Source of the DNA: JASGTU01 sp963821815
GTDB lineage: Bacteria > Chloroflexota > Anaerolineae > Caldilineales > Caldilineaceae
DNA length: 64,000 nucleotides
NCBI GenBank assembly: GCA_963821815.1
Contig: CAWGFG010000006.1
Location: 3,286,001 to 3,350,000 of the forward strand
Direction: 5' to 3'
The position numbers and the translations under genes were made by a program. This document shows, one piece after another, positions 20,082 to 28,364 of this stretch. The notes under the pieces are model-generated. The model worked only from the letters and a program-made list of their open reading frames with translations, was not told the origin of the DNA and ran no database searches. How positions within the stretch are numbered: position 1 is the first letter of the stretch; each line of letters starts with the position of its first letter.

Positions 20082-20198
20082 TCAGCCGCAGCACGTGTTA
20101 CAGCCGGCGAATCCGCCGCTGAACCAGCTTAATTCGTTCAGATTTGTTACTGCGACCATGTCTGTGTATGTGTAGTTGCCGTTCTCGCTAAATGGCAT
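20082..20198 (-). CDS. Candidate 38-residue peptide with a Cys-rich tail
   Basis: A short frame with a weak ribosome binding site (GGTGA, 5 bp before the ATG). The product is polar and ends GGFAGCNTCCG, three cysteines in the last six residues. It lies divergent to the kinase gene at 20312. No modifying enzyme is next to it. It could equally be chance; the frame can be extended to 20285. Confidence 0.25.
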   Translation of the reverse strand: MPFSENGNYTYTDMVAVTNLNELSWFSGGFAGCNTCCG

Positions 20199-20311
20199 CG
20201 CCGTCACCGCGGCGAACAGTTTATGTGCAGAAACGCCTGGCAACGTCACGTTTGACTGGCAGTTTCTCGTCCAACCCCGTAGCAACGCTCAAACCACATA
20301 AGGCGGCGCCC

Positions 20312-21817
20312 ATGTCCGGCTACATTCTAGCCCACGATCTTGGTACCACGGGCAACAAAGCCAACCTTTTCGATGCCGACGGCAACCTGACAGGCAGCGC
20401 CTTCACCGGTTATGCCACTGATTACCCGCACGCTAACTGGGCCGAACAGGACCCCAGCGACTGGTGGAGCGCTGTGTGTCATACCACACGGCAACTGTTG
20501 GACAGTACCGGCGTGAACGCGAATGATATTGCCGCGATCTCCTTCAGTGGACAGATGATGGGCTGCGTACCCTTGGACGCCGAGGGTCAACCGTTGCGAG
20601 CATGCATCATCTGGGCTGACCAGCGCGCCCAAGTCGAAGCGGAGGAGATGGCAGAGTTGTGTGGAGCCGACGAGGTCTACTTGCGCTGCGGGCATCAAGC
20701 CAGCCCAGCCTACTCTGCACCGAAGTATCAGTGGTTCCGACGGCACCAGCCGGAACTCTTTGCCCAGACAGTCTGCTTCCTGCAGCCCAAGGACTACGTG
20801 GTCTACCGCCTGACGGGTGAACTGGTCACGGATTATTCGGACGCATCCGGAACGCTGCTCTTCGACCTGGTAAGCCGCGACTGGCATCAACCATTTCTCG
20901 ACGCGCTCGATCTCTCGAATGAACTGCTGCCGCGTCTGCTGCCGTCAACGGGCATCGCAGGCACTGTGACAGCCGAAGCTGCGGCAAGTACCGGGCTCGC
21001 AGCCGGCACGCCGGTCGTCATCGGCGGCGGCGACGGCTCCTGTGCGGGCGTGGGCGCCGGCGTGATTGAACCCGGCGACTGCTATTGCTACGTCGGCTCC
21101 TCGGCGTGGGTTAGCATTGCCAGCGCCGAACCGGTTCCCGATCCTCGACAAAGAACTGTGACCTTCCACCACATCCACCCGCAGCGGTATGCGCCCATGG
21201 GCACGATGCAGGCGGCGGGCGGTTCGCGCGACTGGGCGTGGCGCTGGCTGCACGATGGCGACCTGGATTTGGACGAGGCAGCTGCACTGGCGTCGCCGGG
21301 TTCAGGCGGCCTCATCTGCCTACCCCATATCATGGGCGAACGCAGCCCCTATTGGAATCCACTGGCGCGAGGCGCATTCGTTGGGCTGACTATGCCGGCT
21401 GGGAAACCGGAGATGGCGCGCGCGGTGTTGGAAGGCGTAGCCATCAACCTCCGCTTCATCCTGGACGCCTTGCGCGATCAGACGCCTGAGATTCGCTCGG
21501 TGCGTCTCATCGGCGGCGGCGGTAAGAGTCCGCTTTGGCGACAGATTCTGGCGGATTGTTTCCGGCTGCCTGTTGAGATGCTGTCTCTGACCAGCGAGGC
21601 GACAGCCTGGGGCGCAGCCGTGGCAGGCGGTGTCACGGTCGGTCTCTACGACTGGGATATCGCAGCGCAGCGCAGCAACGTCGTGGAGACTATTGAACCC
21701 ATTCCGGCAAACATGGACATCTACGACGATATTGCAGCCTTCAATAGCGAAATATACCAGGCCTTGTCGCCCATCTTCAGCAGTCTCGCTCACTGGCAGG
21801 AGATGCACAGAGACTGA
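20312..21817 (+). CDS. FGGY-family carbohydrate kinase, xylulokinase-like
   Basis: A 501-residue intact sugar kinase. The N-terminal ATPase lobe opens YILAHDLGTTGNKANLFD; SFSGQMMGCVPLD, IIWADQRAQVEAEEM and GGGDGSCAGVGAGVIEPGDCYCYVGSS follow, and the C-terminal FGGY signature region is ERSPYWNPLARGAFVGLTM and RLIGGGGKSPLWRQILADCF. ATG 20312 has AAGGCGG upstream and matches the family start; the frame opens 120 bp earlier. Substrate is probably a ketose such as xylulose, but erythritol or other polyols are possible. It might cover for the broken xylB at 9016. Confidence 0.9.
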   Translation: MSGYILAHDLGTTGNKANLFDADGNLTGSAFTGYATDYPHANWAEQDPSDWWSAVCHTTRQLLDSTGVNANDIAAISFSGQMMGCVPLDAEGQPLRACIIWADQRAQVEAEEMAELCGADEVYLRCGHQASPAYSAPKYQWFRRHQPELFAQTVCFLQPKDYVVYRLTGELVTDYSDASGTLLFDLVSRDWHQPFLDALDLSNELLPRLLPSTGIAGTVTAEAAASTGLAAGTPVVIGGGDGSCAGVGAGVIEPGDCYCYVGSSAWVSIASAEPVPDPRQRTVTFHHIHPQRYAPMGTMQAAGGSRDWAWRWLHDGDLDLDEAAALASPGSGGLICLPHIMGERSPYWNPLARGAFVGLTMPAGKPEMARAVLEGVAINLRFILDALRDQTPEIRSVRLIGGGGKSPLWRQILADCFRLPVEMLSLTSEATAWGAAVAGGVTVGLYDWDIAAQRSNVVETIEPIPANMDIYDDIAAFNSEIYQALSPIFSSLAHWQEMHRD

Positions 21818-21992
21818 GAGGGTGGATGGGTGATCGGTGGCATGGATTCTGTGCCAATATTTACCCGGGCCAGAAGGCTTCCTGTCCGAGCTATTTGTAG
21901 ATGAGAACGCGCGCGGACAAGAGATCAGCGGCACGCTGTTGGACGCCGTCACCCAGGAAGCGCGTTTACGCGGCAGTCCCTAGCTGCAACTG

Positions 21993-22235
21993 CTATAGTG
22001 GTGGCGGCACAGCCTCGAAAGCAACGATCATGTCATCCGGATCAGCAATTGCGTAATTCAGTTTTTCAAAGCCGATCACCTTGCCATTCCTGTCTTTCAT
22101 GAGGATAAACTCGTCACCAGTTTCTTCTGACTCAAATTCATTATGAGGATCATCCAGCCACACTGTAAGCGTATTGCCGATCCGATCATAAAATATCTGA
22201 AGTGTGGTCACTAGCGCATTGACTTTCGAGTACAC
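21993..22235 (-). CDS. DUF2283-like small protein
   Basis: An 80-residue protein with the pattern IFYDRIGNTLTVWLDD...GDEFILMKDRNGKVIGFEKLNYA, as in DUF2283 proteins (short beta proteins of unknown function, sometimes near toxin genes). GTG 22235 directly touches GGGAAGG with no spacer; GTG 22211 is an alternative start. The ribosome-binding bases lie in the 3' arm of a hairpin (22235-22284), so translation may be restrained by RNA structure. It follows the alcohol dehydrogenase gene by 60 bp on the same strand. Confidence 0.7.
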   Translation of the reverse strand: MYSKVNALVTTLQIFYDRIGNTLTVWLDDPHNEFESEETGDEFILMKDRNGKVIGFEKLNYAIADPDDMIVAFEAVPPPL

Positions 22236-22284
22236 CTTCCCGGAATCAGTCTGACGGGGCGTCAGGTTTCAGCTTCCGGGAAGG
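22235..22284. repeat. Hairpin with TTCCNGGAA arms between Fe-ADH and DUF2283 genes
   Basis: CCTTCCCGGAA (22235-22245) pairs with TTCCGGGAAGG (22274-22284); inside is a second stem, CTGACG/CGTCAG (22251-22265). The arms resemble those of the hairpin at 16268. On the minus strand it would either end the alcohol dehydrogenase transcript or hide the ribosome binding site of the DUF2283 gene. Confidence 0.5.
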
Positions 22285-22295
22285 GTGCTGTTCCC

Positions 22296-23567
22296 CTACT
22301 CCGCTGTCTTGATCACCGACAGATCGCCAGTCTTCGCAGATTCCAGTACCGGCCCCATATATTCGTCTACCATATCGGCTGTCAGTGGCACCGGCATGTT
22401 CTCCAGCTTCATCTTGAGCTGCGGATTCTTAGCGGCAGCCAGAGCGCGCTCAATATGTTCGTCGGTGAAGCCGGGCACCTCGCCCAACGTAGCCGGGAAG
22501 CCGATCCGCTCCTCGAAGTGGATCATGGCCTGGGCAACCGCCTCGCCTAACTCGCGCCCTTCCAGCGTATCTAGGTCGGCATCGGTATCGCCGGATGCGG
22601 CATAGAGCGGTCCGGTTAGCTCCAGCGGACCTTGGATGGCGGGCGAGAAGAAGACCGTGTAGTATGGGTTCATGATGGCGCAGGCGCGACCATGGCTCAG
22701 CACATCTACCAGAGAGAAGCTGGTCAGATGTCCGCCGTTGGTGCCGCCCAGCATAATGGCGTAGCCGCCCAGGTCGGTGGCAAGGCCCAGCGCCTCACGC
22801 GCTTCCGCATCCTTCGGGTTTTCGATGACCTTGGGCAGGTATTCCAGCACCAGATCAATGGTTTCTACCGCCACGTCTTCCATGCGATCGTAGTAGGGCT
22901 GTCCGATGGCGCCGTAGAGCACCTCGGTGGAATGGGCGATGCCGTCCAGTGCACCGTCTGCGGTCAGCGATACAGGCGCGCCGAAGGTGACTTCGTAGTC
23001 AAAGATCGGCTGCACTGGCACCACCGCCTCATCCACGATGAGTTTCTTCTGCCCCGAATGCACATCAGTAATATTCGAATATTTGGTAAGGTGCGCACCG
23101 GAGCTGGCTGCCGTCTGGATGGCTACGTGGGGCGTCAGCTTCTTGCCGCTCTTGGCTAGCGCTTCCGTCACCAACCCCGTGCCGAAGTAGTCCTCGATTG
23201 CGCCGCCCAGTGTGCGCAATACCTCAGACGCCTTTGCCGCATCAATTGTACTGCCGCCGCCAAAGCTGACGATGACGTCCGGATCCAGTTCGATGACGCC
23301 GGCGGTGATGCGCGCCAGGTCTTCCAGCGGCGCATTCGGTCCGGCGCCATCGATTTCGCCCAGAATATGCACGTCCGCCTCGGCTAAGGAGTTGCGTATC
23401 GTCTGGATATATTCATCTGAGCCAGGGAATTTGTCCGCGATCAGGGCTGCGTTGCGACCGTACCTAGCGGTTGCCTTGCCCACTTGGGGCAGAACGCCAA
23501 GACCATGTATATAGTTGTCGCCTTTGAATTCGGCGAGCATGGCGCGTGCTTTAGAAAAGTCAGCCAT
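22296..23567 (-). CDS. Iron-containing alcohol dehydrogenase
   Basis: A 423-residue group III alcohol dehydrogenase. The Rossmann part carries DPDVIVSFGGGSTIDAAKA (NAD(P)-binding GGGS). Metal ligands are in the alpha-helical half: DGALDGIAHSTE (Asp and His of the D-x3-H pattern) and GGTNGGHLTSFSLVDVLSHGRACAIMNPYY with two further His. It would reduce or oxidise alcohols or aldehydes with NAD(P). ATG 23567 has AAGGAG 5-6 bp upstream. The region before it contains a LacI-type palindrome at 23618. In context it may handle aldehydes made in sugar degradation. Confidence 0.92.
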   Translation of the reverse strand: MADFSKARAMLAEFKGDNYIHGLGVLPQVGKATARYGRNAALIADKFPGSDEYIQTIRNSLAEADVHILGEIDGAGPNAPLEDLARITAGVIELDPDVIVSFGGGSTIDAAKASEVLRTLGGAIEDYFGTGLVTEALAKSGKKLTPHVAIQTAASSGAHLTKYSNITDVHSGQKKLIVDEAVVPVQPIFDYEVTFGAPVSLTADGALDGIAHSTEVLYGAIGQPYYDRMEDVAVETIDLVLEYLPKVIENPKDAEAREALGLATDLGGYAIMLGGTNGGHLTSFSLVDVLSHGRACAIMNPYYTVFFSPAIQGPLELTGPLYAASGDTDADLDTLEGRELGEAVAQAMIHFEERIGFPATLGEVPGFTDEHIERALAAAKNPQLKMKLENMPVPLTADMVDEYMGPVLESAKTGDLSVIKTAE

Positions 23568-24062
23568 TTGTACACTCCTTACAGTCAGGTGGGTTTACAG
23601 GTTGAATAACTAGTCTTGAAACGGTTTCCGGTAACACTGTATGCTGGTCGGATCGAGATGGTTACGGACTCAATCTATGGGCCGAACGCCGCACCAGCTC
23701 ATCAATAGATAAGGGAACTTTGCTGATGTGGCGGACATGTATGCAGTTATTATATCGCCCAACAGCGTATTTGGAGAACATAGCGTGCCTCAACAGCGGA
23801 AGAATGCTATTTCCGGAAATGTCATGCGCTTATTAGATGAATGGATGCACCAACAATTAAATGTACTAACTATCATGGTCTGCGCAGCAGTGGCATCATT
23901 CCACTGGTTACCTATAGCCGGAAAGTTTTGCCGAGAACAACGTGGCAAGGTAGGATATCTGCAAGGCGATATCCGCGGGCAAATACTCAGCAGCATTGCA
24001 GACGCAGTACAGCGACGAACAATGCCCAAGAAGCGCATCCACAACAGTAGACAGGCGAACCA
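23568..24062. promoter_or_regulatory. Intergenic region with a LacI-type palindrome at 23618-23628
   Basis: GAAAC-G-GTTTC lies about 50 bp before the alcohol dehydrogenase start and resembles operators of LacI-family or CcpA-type regulators. No such regulator is in the window. A plus-strand frame across 23728-24192 overlaps rnhA and was rejected. Nothing else is seen. Confidence 0.3.
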
Positions 24063-24542
24063 TTGGCATCGAAGAAACAGGTTACGGTATATACGGATGG
24101 CGGCTGTGACCCCAATCCCGGAGCTGGCGGCTATGGAATCGTTCTGCTATTTAACCAGCATCGCAAGGAGATCTCCGGCGGCTTTCGCATGACCACCAAT
24201 AACCGCATGGAGATCATAGCCTGCATTGAGGCGCTGGAGGCATTGACGGAGCCGTGTCAGGTCACGCTCCACTGCGACTCGCAGTACGTTGTGCGCGCCA
24301 TCAATGAAGGTTGGGTCAAACGTTGGCAGGCGAACGGATGGCGGCGCAATCGCAAGGATGCGGCCAAGAACGTGGATTTGTGGAAGCGCCTGCTGCCGCT
24401 GCTTGACAAGCACGATGTCGAGTTTGTGTGGGTGAAGGCGCACGTGGGCATCGATGAGAACGAACGCTGTGATCAACTGGTGGGAGAAGGTCGCAATCAG
24501 CCGAACCTGCCGGTCGACGAGGGCTATGACGGGTCGAACTGA
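24063..24542 (+). CDS. rnhA: Ribonuclease HI
   Basis: Cleaves RNA in RNA-DNA hybrids. 159 residues, a usual length. All four catalytic acids are visible: Asp in VTVYTDGGCDPNPG, Glu in NNRMEIIACIEAL, Asp in LHCDSQYV and Asp in ENERCDQL. The basic handle segment (KRWQANGWRRNRKDAAKNVDLW) is present, and VKAHVG carries the conserved His. It starts with TTG and has only a weak ribosome binding site. It converges with the nucleotidyltransferase remnant 3 bp away. Confidence 0.95.
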   Translation: MASKKQVTVYTDGGCDPNPGAGGYGIVLLFNQHRKEISGGFRMTTNNRMEIIACIEALEALTEPCQVTLHCDSQYVVRAINEGWVKRWQANGWRRNRKDAAKNVDLWKRLLPLLDKHDVEFVWVKAHVGIDENERCDQLVGEGRNQPNLPVDEGYDGSN

Positions 24543-24545
24543 GCC

Positions 24546-24773
24546 TTACGCATCCGCCTGCTCCAGCGCCCGGGAAAGCAGATCATCTACGCCGAGTTGG
24601 GCCGCTGTCTGAGTTAGATACTCGCGACTGATTGACTCTGCCTGCACGGCGAGGATTCCCAATATATCGCGCCACTGACGATCCGAAGTCTCGCCACCGA
24701 CTACATAGTCAATACCTAGTTTTTCTAGTCTACTCGTAACCAGCAGCGTAACTTCAATCGCATCAGTATTCAT
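24546..24773 (-). pseudogene. Nucleotidyltransferase remnant with its core deleted
   Basis: The remaining 75 residues start MNTDAIEVTLLVTSRLEKLGIDYVVGG, the normal N-terminus of a roughly 170-residue AbiEii-like nucleotidyltransferase family, then jump directly to ETSDRQWRDILGILAVQAES, which in the intact family stands about 100 residues later and is also preceded by Gly-Gly. The catalytic GS...D-x-D core is thus missing. The join keeps the frame and lies at GGT-GGC, which suggests deletion between two short GG-coding repeats. It overlaps the upstream gene by 11 bp, as in the intact two-gene arrangement. Family comparison is from memory. Confidence 0.7.
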
Positions 24774-25059
24774 CGATCGGCGACCGTGTCCCCTTATACG
24801 TGGGCGCCCAGCCTTCTGGCAAGGGACCATAGACTTCGGCTGCCAGTTCCTTCCCTAACCACATATCTGCTGTGCGACGACGTATCTCGGCATCATCCGC
24901 CTGGGGAAAACGCTGACGCAGCCCAAGCACAATGAGCCGGCGCGACGTCATCTGCTGGCCAAAGATTATGCGTAACTTCTGTGCCGGCGGCATGTTACGC
25001 AGCAAGTCAAGCAAAACCGCTTGCGCCTCCGGCGTGGTATCCAACAATGAATCGGGCAT
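24763..25059 (-). CDS. Partner protein of the nucleotidyltransferase (unknown function)
   Basis: A 98-residue protein with the pattern LLRNMPPAQKLRIIFGQQMTSRRLIVLGLRQRFPQADDAEIRRRTADMWLGKELAAEVYGP. This resembles a small family that is regularly found just before nucleotidyltransferase genes in Chloroflexota and cyanobacteria. It is helical, with no catalytic motif seen. The frame opens at TTG 25062, but ATG 25059 is a better start. It appears intact, although its partner has lost the catalytic core. A toxin-antitoxin role is suspected from context but not shown. Confidence 0.65.
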   Translation of the reverse strand: MPDSLLDTTPEAQAVLLDLLRNMPPAQKLRIIFGQQMTSRRLIVLGLRQRFPQADDAEIRRRTADMWLGKELAAEVYGPLPEGWAPTYKGTRSPIDEY

Positions 25060-25132
25060 CAATTACGGCTCCGTGTTCTTATCCGCTGCTGTGACTATTA
25101 CCAATCCTATGCCTGCAGTCTAGAGAAGCTCC

Positions 25133-25167
25133 ATGGGTATGTCAAAGGCGAGCATTGACATACCCAT
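25133..25167. promoter_or_regulatory. 13-bp perfect inverted repeat in a divergent intergenic region
   Basis: ATGGGTATGTCAA at 25133-25145 and TTGACATACCCAT at 25155-25167, separated by 9 bases. It lies between the minus-strand pair at 24546-25059 and the NRPS-like gene at 25466. A -10-like TATAAT is at 25192. It may be an operator or a hairpin. The rest of 25060-25465 holds no gene. Confidence 0.45.
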
Positions 25168-25465
25168 AATTTGATTCGCACACTATTTTCCTATAATCTT
25201 TCTCCAAGACTCGTCGGCATGAGTGGTTCTGGATCCAGACGGTAACGGGTTCCTAATCACAAAAAGTCTCACTCCGGTATTTTGTGGCTCTAGAGGTGAC
25301 AGGCAGAACGCTCAACTCCGTCGCACCGGTTATCTCGCCCATTTATAATAGCGCCCTCATCGCCACCAACTACTCGGGAATGAGGATGGTAGATGGAGCT
25401 ACGTTTCAATAATCGGCACTCTATTGTGCGATGCAATAAGTAGTTGAAGGTTAAGGCAAATTCGT

Positions 25466-28168
25466 ATGAGTATTGGTTCCCAAGTAGGGCATCAGGAGGA
25501 GGTGCAGACAATATCGAACGCGGTCGACCTCCGGCAAGTACAGGCGCGTGCGAATACCAAAGCCTGGCACCCCTCCCGCGTATTCGAGCCCTTTCCAGAA
25601 GAGGATATCGAGCTGTCCATTCCAGCCCGATTCGCCAAGACCGTCGCCGCCTATCCGGACCGGATCGCACTCGAGTTCGATTCAGAGACCATGACCTTCA
25701 CCGAATTGAACAACGCTGCCAACGTCATCGCTCACACGCTGATTGACGTTCTTGGCACGGAGCCCGAGCCGGTGGCAATGCTCTTCGACCATGGCATGGA
25801 GATGATCGTTGCGCTGATAGGCATCCTGAAGGCTGGCAAGTTCTACGTTCCGCTCAGCCCGCATGATCCGCCAGGCCGCTGGGAACAGCTTCTCGCCGAC
25901 GTAGAGCCGAAGGTGATTATTACCGACTCGAACAACCATGCGCGGCTGCATGCGCTGCCGGATCTATGCGCCAAGGTGATGGACTACTCAGACTTTGCGC
26001 TTGGCGAGACCTCTGCCGATCCTGATATTACGATCACTCCCGATGCGTATGCGTTTGTGCTCTTTACCTCCGGCTCGACCGGCACGCCGAAGGGTGTCAT
26101 CGGGCTACATCGCAGCGTGCTTCGCTTCTCAATGCATATCATCAACCAGAGCCGACTCTGTCTCCACGACCGTACGGCAATGCTACAGCAGGTATCATTC
26201 AGCGGTAGTCTGGCTGCACTCTATCCGCCCCTATTTGTTGGCGCTATTGCTTGCCTATTTGATGTACGCAAAGACGGCCTTCACATGTTGGCTGACTGGT
26301 TCGTTACGAAGGAGATTACCTTCTTCATAGGCGGCGCCATCTTTCGCGCCATGTCCGAATTTTTGGGCCAAACCAGCTACTTTCCGGCTTTACGCGTTAT
26401 CTATGGCGGCGGCGGGCCAACTTACCGCCGTCACTTTGAGCTGTTCAAGCGAATCACCCCAGACACTTGTCTCTATGCATCGTCGCTAAGTACCACCGAA
26501 GTGTCCGGCATCTGCCGCATTTGGCTGGATAGTGAATACGAACCAGAGGTTGAAGTAATCCCGGCTGGCTATCATGATGAGGACCTCGAAATACTGCTCT
26601 GGAATGAAGACGGACGCCCTGTCGACCCCGGCGAAATGGGCGAGATCGTCGTGCGCACTGAGTATGTCTCCCCCGGCTATTGGGAGCGCCCGGAGTTAAC
26701 CGCAGAACGCTTCCCGGAAGACCCGGACCTCCCAGGGCGTCATGTTTACCGCACAGGCGATTTGGGCCGATTCCGAGAAGACGGCAGTTTGGTGCATATG
26801 GGTCGCATCGACCATCAAGTCAAGGTGCGAGGTCAACGCGTCGAAATCGGTGAAGTAGAATCTCATCTCTTGAATATGGATGAGATCAGCGAATGCGTCG
26901 TGCATACCACGAAGAATGATCTTGGCGTCGAACTGGTTGGTTATGTTGTAGGCGCTCAAGGCCGTCCCGATATTCAACAATTGCGGCAATCGCTGTCCGC
27001 TGTGTTGCCGACATACGCCGTGCCACAGAAATTCGTGGTGATGGACGCACTGCCTCGCCTGCAGACGGGTAAAGTGGATTATAAGTCGCTGCCGAATCCC
27101 GGACGCCAACGTCCCGAGCTCGCTACTCTCTATTCCGCAGCGACAACCGAACTCGAGGAGCAGCTTGTACAAATATGGACCGAGGTGCTCGAGCTGGACA
27201 GCGTAGGTGTTGATGATCGATTTACGGATCTAGGCGGAGACTCGCTATCAGCTGTGCGGCTGTTAACCGCGTTGGAAGAATTGACGGGACGCAGACTGAC
27301 GTTTGGTGTCATTGCGGAGGCATCGACGGTTCGCGAACTCGCCGTGAAGCTGAACTCTGTCACGTACGCGTCAGGGGCACGGTGCCTGGTACAGATCCAA
27401 ATTGGTGGGAACAGGCAACCCTTTTTCCTAGTTCCTGCTGCCGCTAGCACGTCGATCAGTTTTTCCCAGCTGGCAAAGTATCTGGGTGAGGATCAACCTA
27501 TCTATGGCTTTGATCCGCTGGGCATGGACGGTACAACCGAACCTCAGGATTCGATTGAGTCTATGGCGCGGTTGTACATCCAAGAGATGCGACAGATTCA
27601 GCCGCACGGTCCCTACTATTTGGGCGGTCGCTGTTTTGGCGCTCGACCGGCTGTGGAGATGGCCTACCAGTTGGAACAAGAGGGAGAGAAAGTCAATCTG
27701 GTCGTCTTGTTGGACAGCGGACTGGTGCGTCCGCGGCCGAAATATCCGAACCTGCGCAGCATGAATGACAGGTGGCGACATCTGCGAAAGAAATTCTCTC
27801 CATGGGAGATACTCTACAAGACGATCCAGAATCGATCACGCATTTTCTATCGCTCACTCCAGTCCACGGTTGAAGAGATTAATCCCAACAGCGGGGACCA
27901 TTTGGACACCGTTTTTCGCGCGCATGTTCGTGCCCGACGCAATGGTCATCTGAAGCCGATTCACGCGCGACTCGTGTTGATCGTTTCCGGTGAGATAGCG
28001 GAGAAAGGACTGCATCTCGGCTGGCGCCAGTTGGCCAAAGGCGACTTTGAAGAATATGCAAGCGCTACCTGGCTACACACAACATTCCTCAAAGACACGG
28101 ACAGTCTGGAAGAGATCAGCCATATTATCCGCCAGGAGATTGACGCCGCAGAACAAATTTCCGACTGA
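25466..28168 (+). CDS. NRPS-like enzyme, adenylation-carrier-thioesterase (A-PCP-TE)
   Basis: 900 residues. The adenylation domain covers about 45-545: core A3 LFTSGSTGTPKGV (199-211), A7 YRTGDLGRF (428-436), A8 GRIDHQVKVRGQRVEIGEVE, and A10 with catalytic Lys536. The carrier domain has DLGGDSL with Ser593 as phosphopantetheine site. The thioesterase domain (about 640-895) has GRCFG with Cys723 in place of the usual Ser, and a His in LHTTFLKD near the C-terminus. Core A4 reads VSFSGSL, lacking the Asp that holds the amino group of alpha-amino acids, so the substrate may be a keto, hydroxy or aryl acid. No condensation domain and no phosphopantetheinyl transferase or tailoring gene is nearby. 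Product unknown. Confidence 0.9.
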   Translation: MSIGSQVGHQEEVQTISNAVDLRQVQARANTKAWHPSRVFEPFPEEDIELSIPARFAKTVAAYPDRIALEFDSETMTFTELNNAANVIAHTLIDVLGTEPEPVAMLFDHGMEMIVALIGILKAGKFYVPLSPHDPPGRWEQLLADVEPKVIITDSNNHARLHALPDLCAKVMDYSDFALGETSADPDITITPDAYAFVLFTSGSTGTPKGVIGLHRSVLRFSMHIINQSRLCLHDRTAMLQQVSFSGSLAALYPPLFVGAIACLFDVRKDGLHMLADWFVTKEITFFIGGAIFRAMSEFLGQTSYFPALRVIYGGGGPTYRRHFELFKRITPDTCLYASSLSTTEVSGICRIWLDSEYEPEVEVIPAGYHDEDLEILLWNEDGRPVDPGEMGEIVVRTEYVSPGYWERPELTAERFPEDPDLPGRHVYRTGDLGRFREDGSLVHMGRIDHQVKVRGQRVEIGEVESHLLNMDEISECVVHTTKNDLGVELVGYVVGAQGRPDIQQLRQSLSAVLPTYAVPQKFVVMDALPRLQTGKVDYKSLPNPGRQRPELATLYSAATTELEEQLVQIWTEVLELDSVGVDDRFTDLGGDSLSAVRLLTALEELTGRRLTFGVIAEASTVRELAVKLNSVTYASGARCLVQIQIGGNRQPFFLVPAAASTSISFSQLAKYLGEDQPIYGFDPLGMDGTTEPQDSIESMARLYIQEMRQIQPHGPYYLGGRCFGARPAVEMAYQLEQEGEKVNLVVLLDSGLVRPRPKYPNLRSMNDRWRHLRKKFSPWEILYKTIQNRSRIFYRSLQSTVEEINPNSGDHLDTVFRAHVRARRNGHLKPIHARLVLIVSGEIAEKGLHLGWRQLAKGDFEEYASATWLHTTFLKDTDSLEEISHIIRQEIDAAEQISD

Positions 28169-28232
28169 AGCATCCTCCTGCACCTGACAAGCACGCAAAA
28201 CCCTCCCATCCTAAGCTTTGCATCTGCACATC

Positions 28233-28251
28233 TATACTGTTAATATATACT
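28233..28251 (+). promoter_or_regulatory. TATACT-N7-TATACT direct repeat, copy 2 (upstream of vapB-tup operon)
   Basis: Two TATACT hexamers with 13-bp period, 113 bp before the vapB start. Over 20 bases the site TATACTGTTAATATATACTT differs at only two positions from the site before AOR. An alternative reading is overlapping -10 boxes, but no good -35 box precedes either hexamer. Confidence 0.6.
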
Positions 28252-28321
28252 TCCCTCGGACGACCGACCATGGAGAAGCAGGTCAACTGCGACCACTGTT
28301 CGGTCAACGTTATTGGCGCGG

Positions 28322-28334
28322 TACTGATGCAGTA
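28322..28334. promoter_or_regulatory. Inverted repeat TACTG-ATG-CAGTA before vapB
   Basis: A perfect 5-bp inverted repeat with 3-base spacer, 30 bp before the vapB start. AbrB-type antitoxins usually bind such inverted repeats in their own promoter, so this is a candidate autoregulatory operator. Confidence 0.4.
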
Positions 28335-28364
28335 TGTGGATAATTCTGTCGGGATATAGAGGAA

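Noticed and set aside
23728..24192. 154-residue plus-strand frame
   Set aside because: Overlaps rnhA in another frame, has no ribosome binding site or family pattern.
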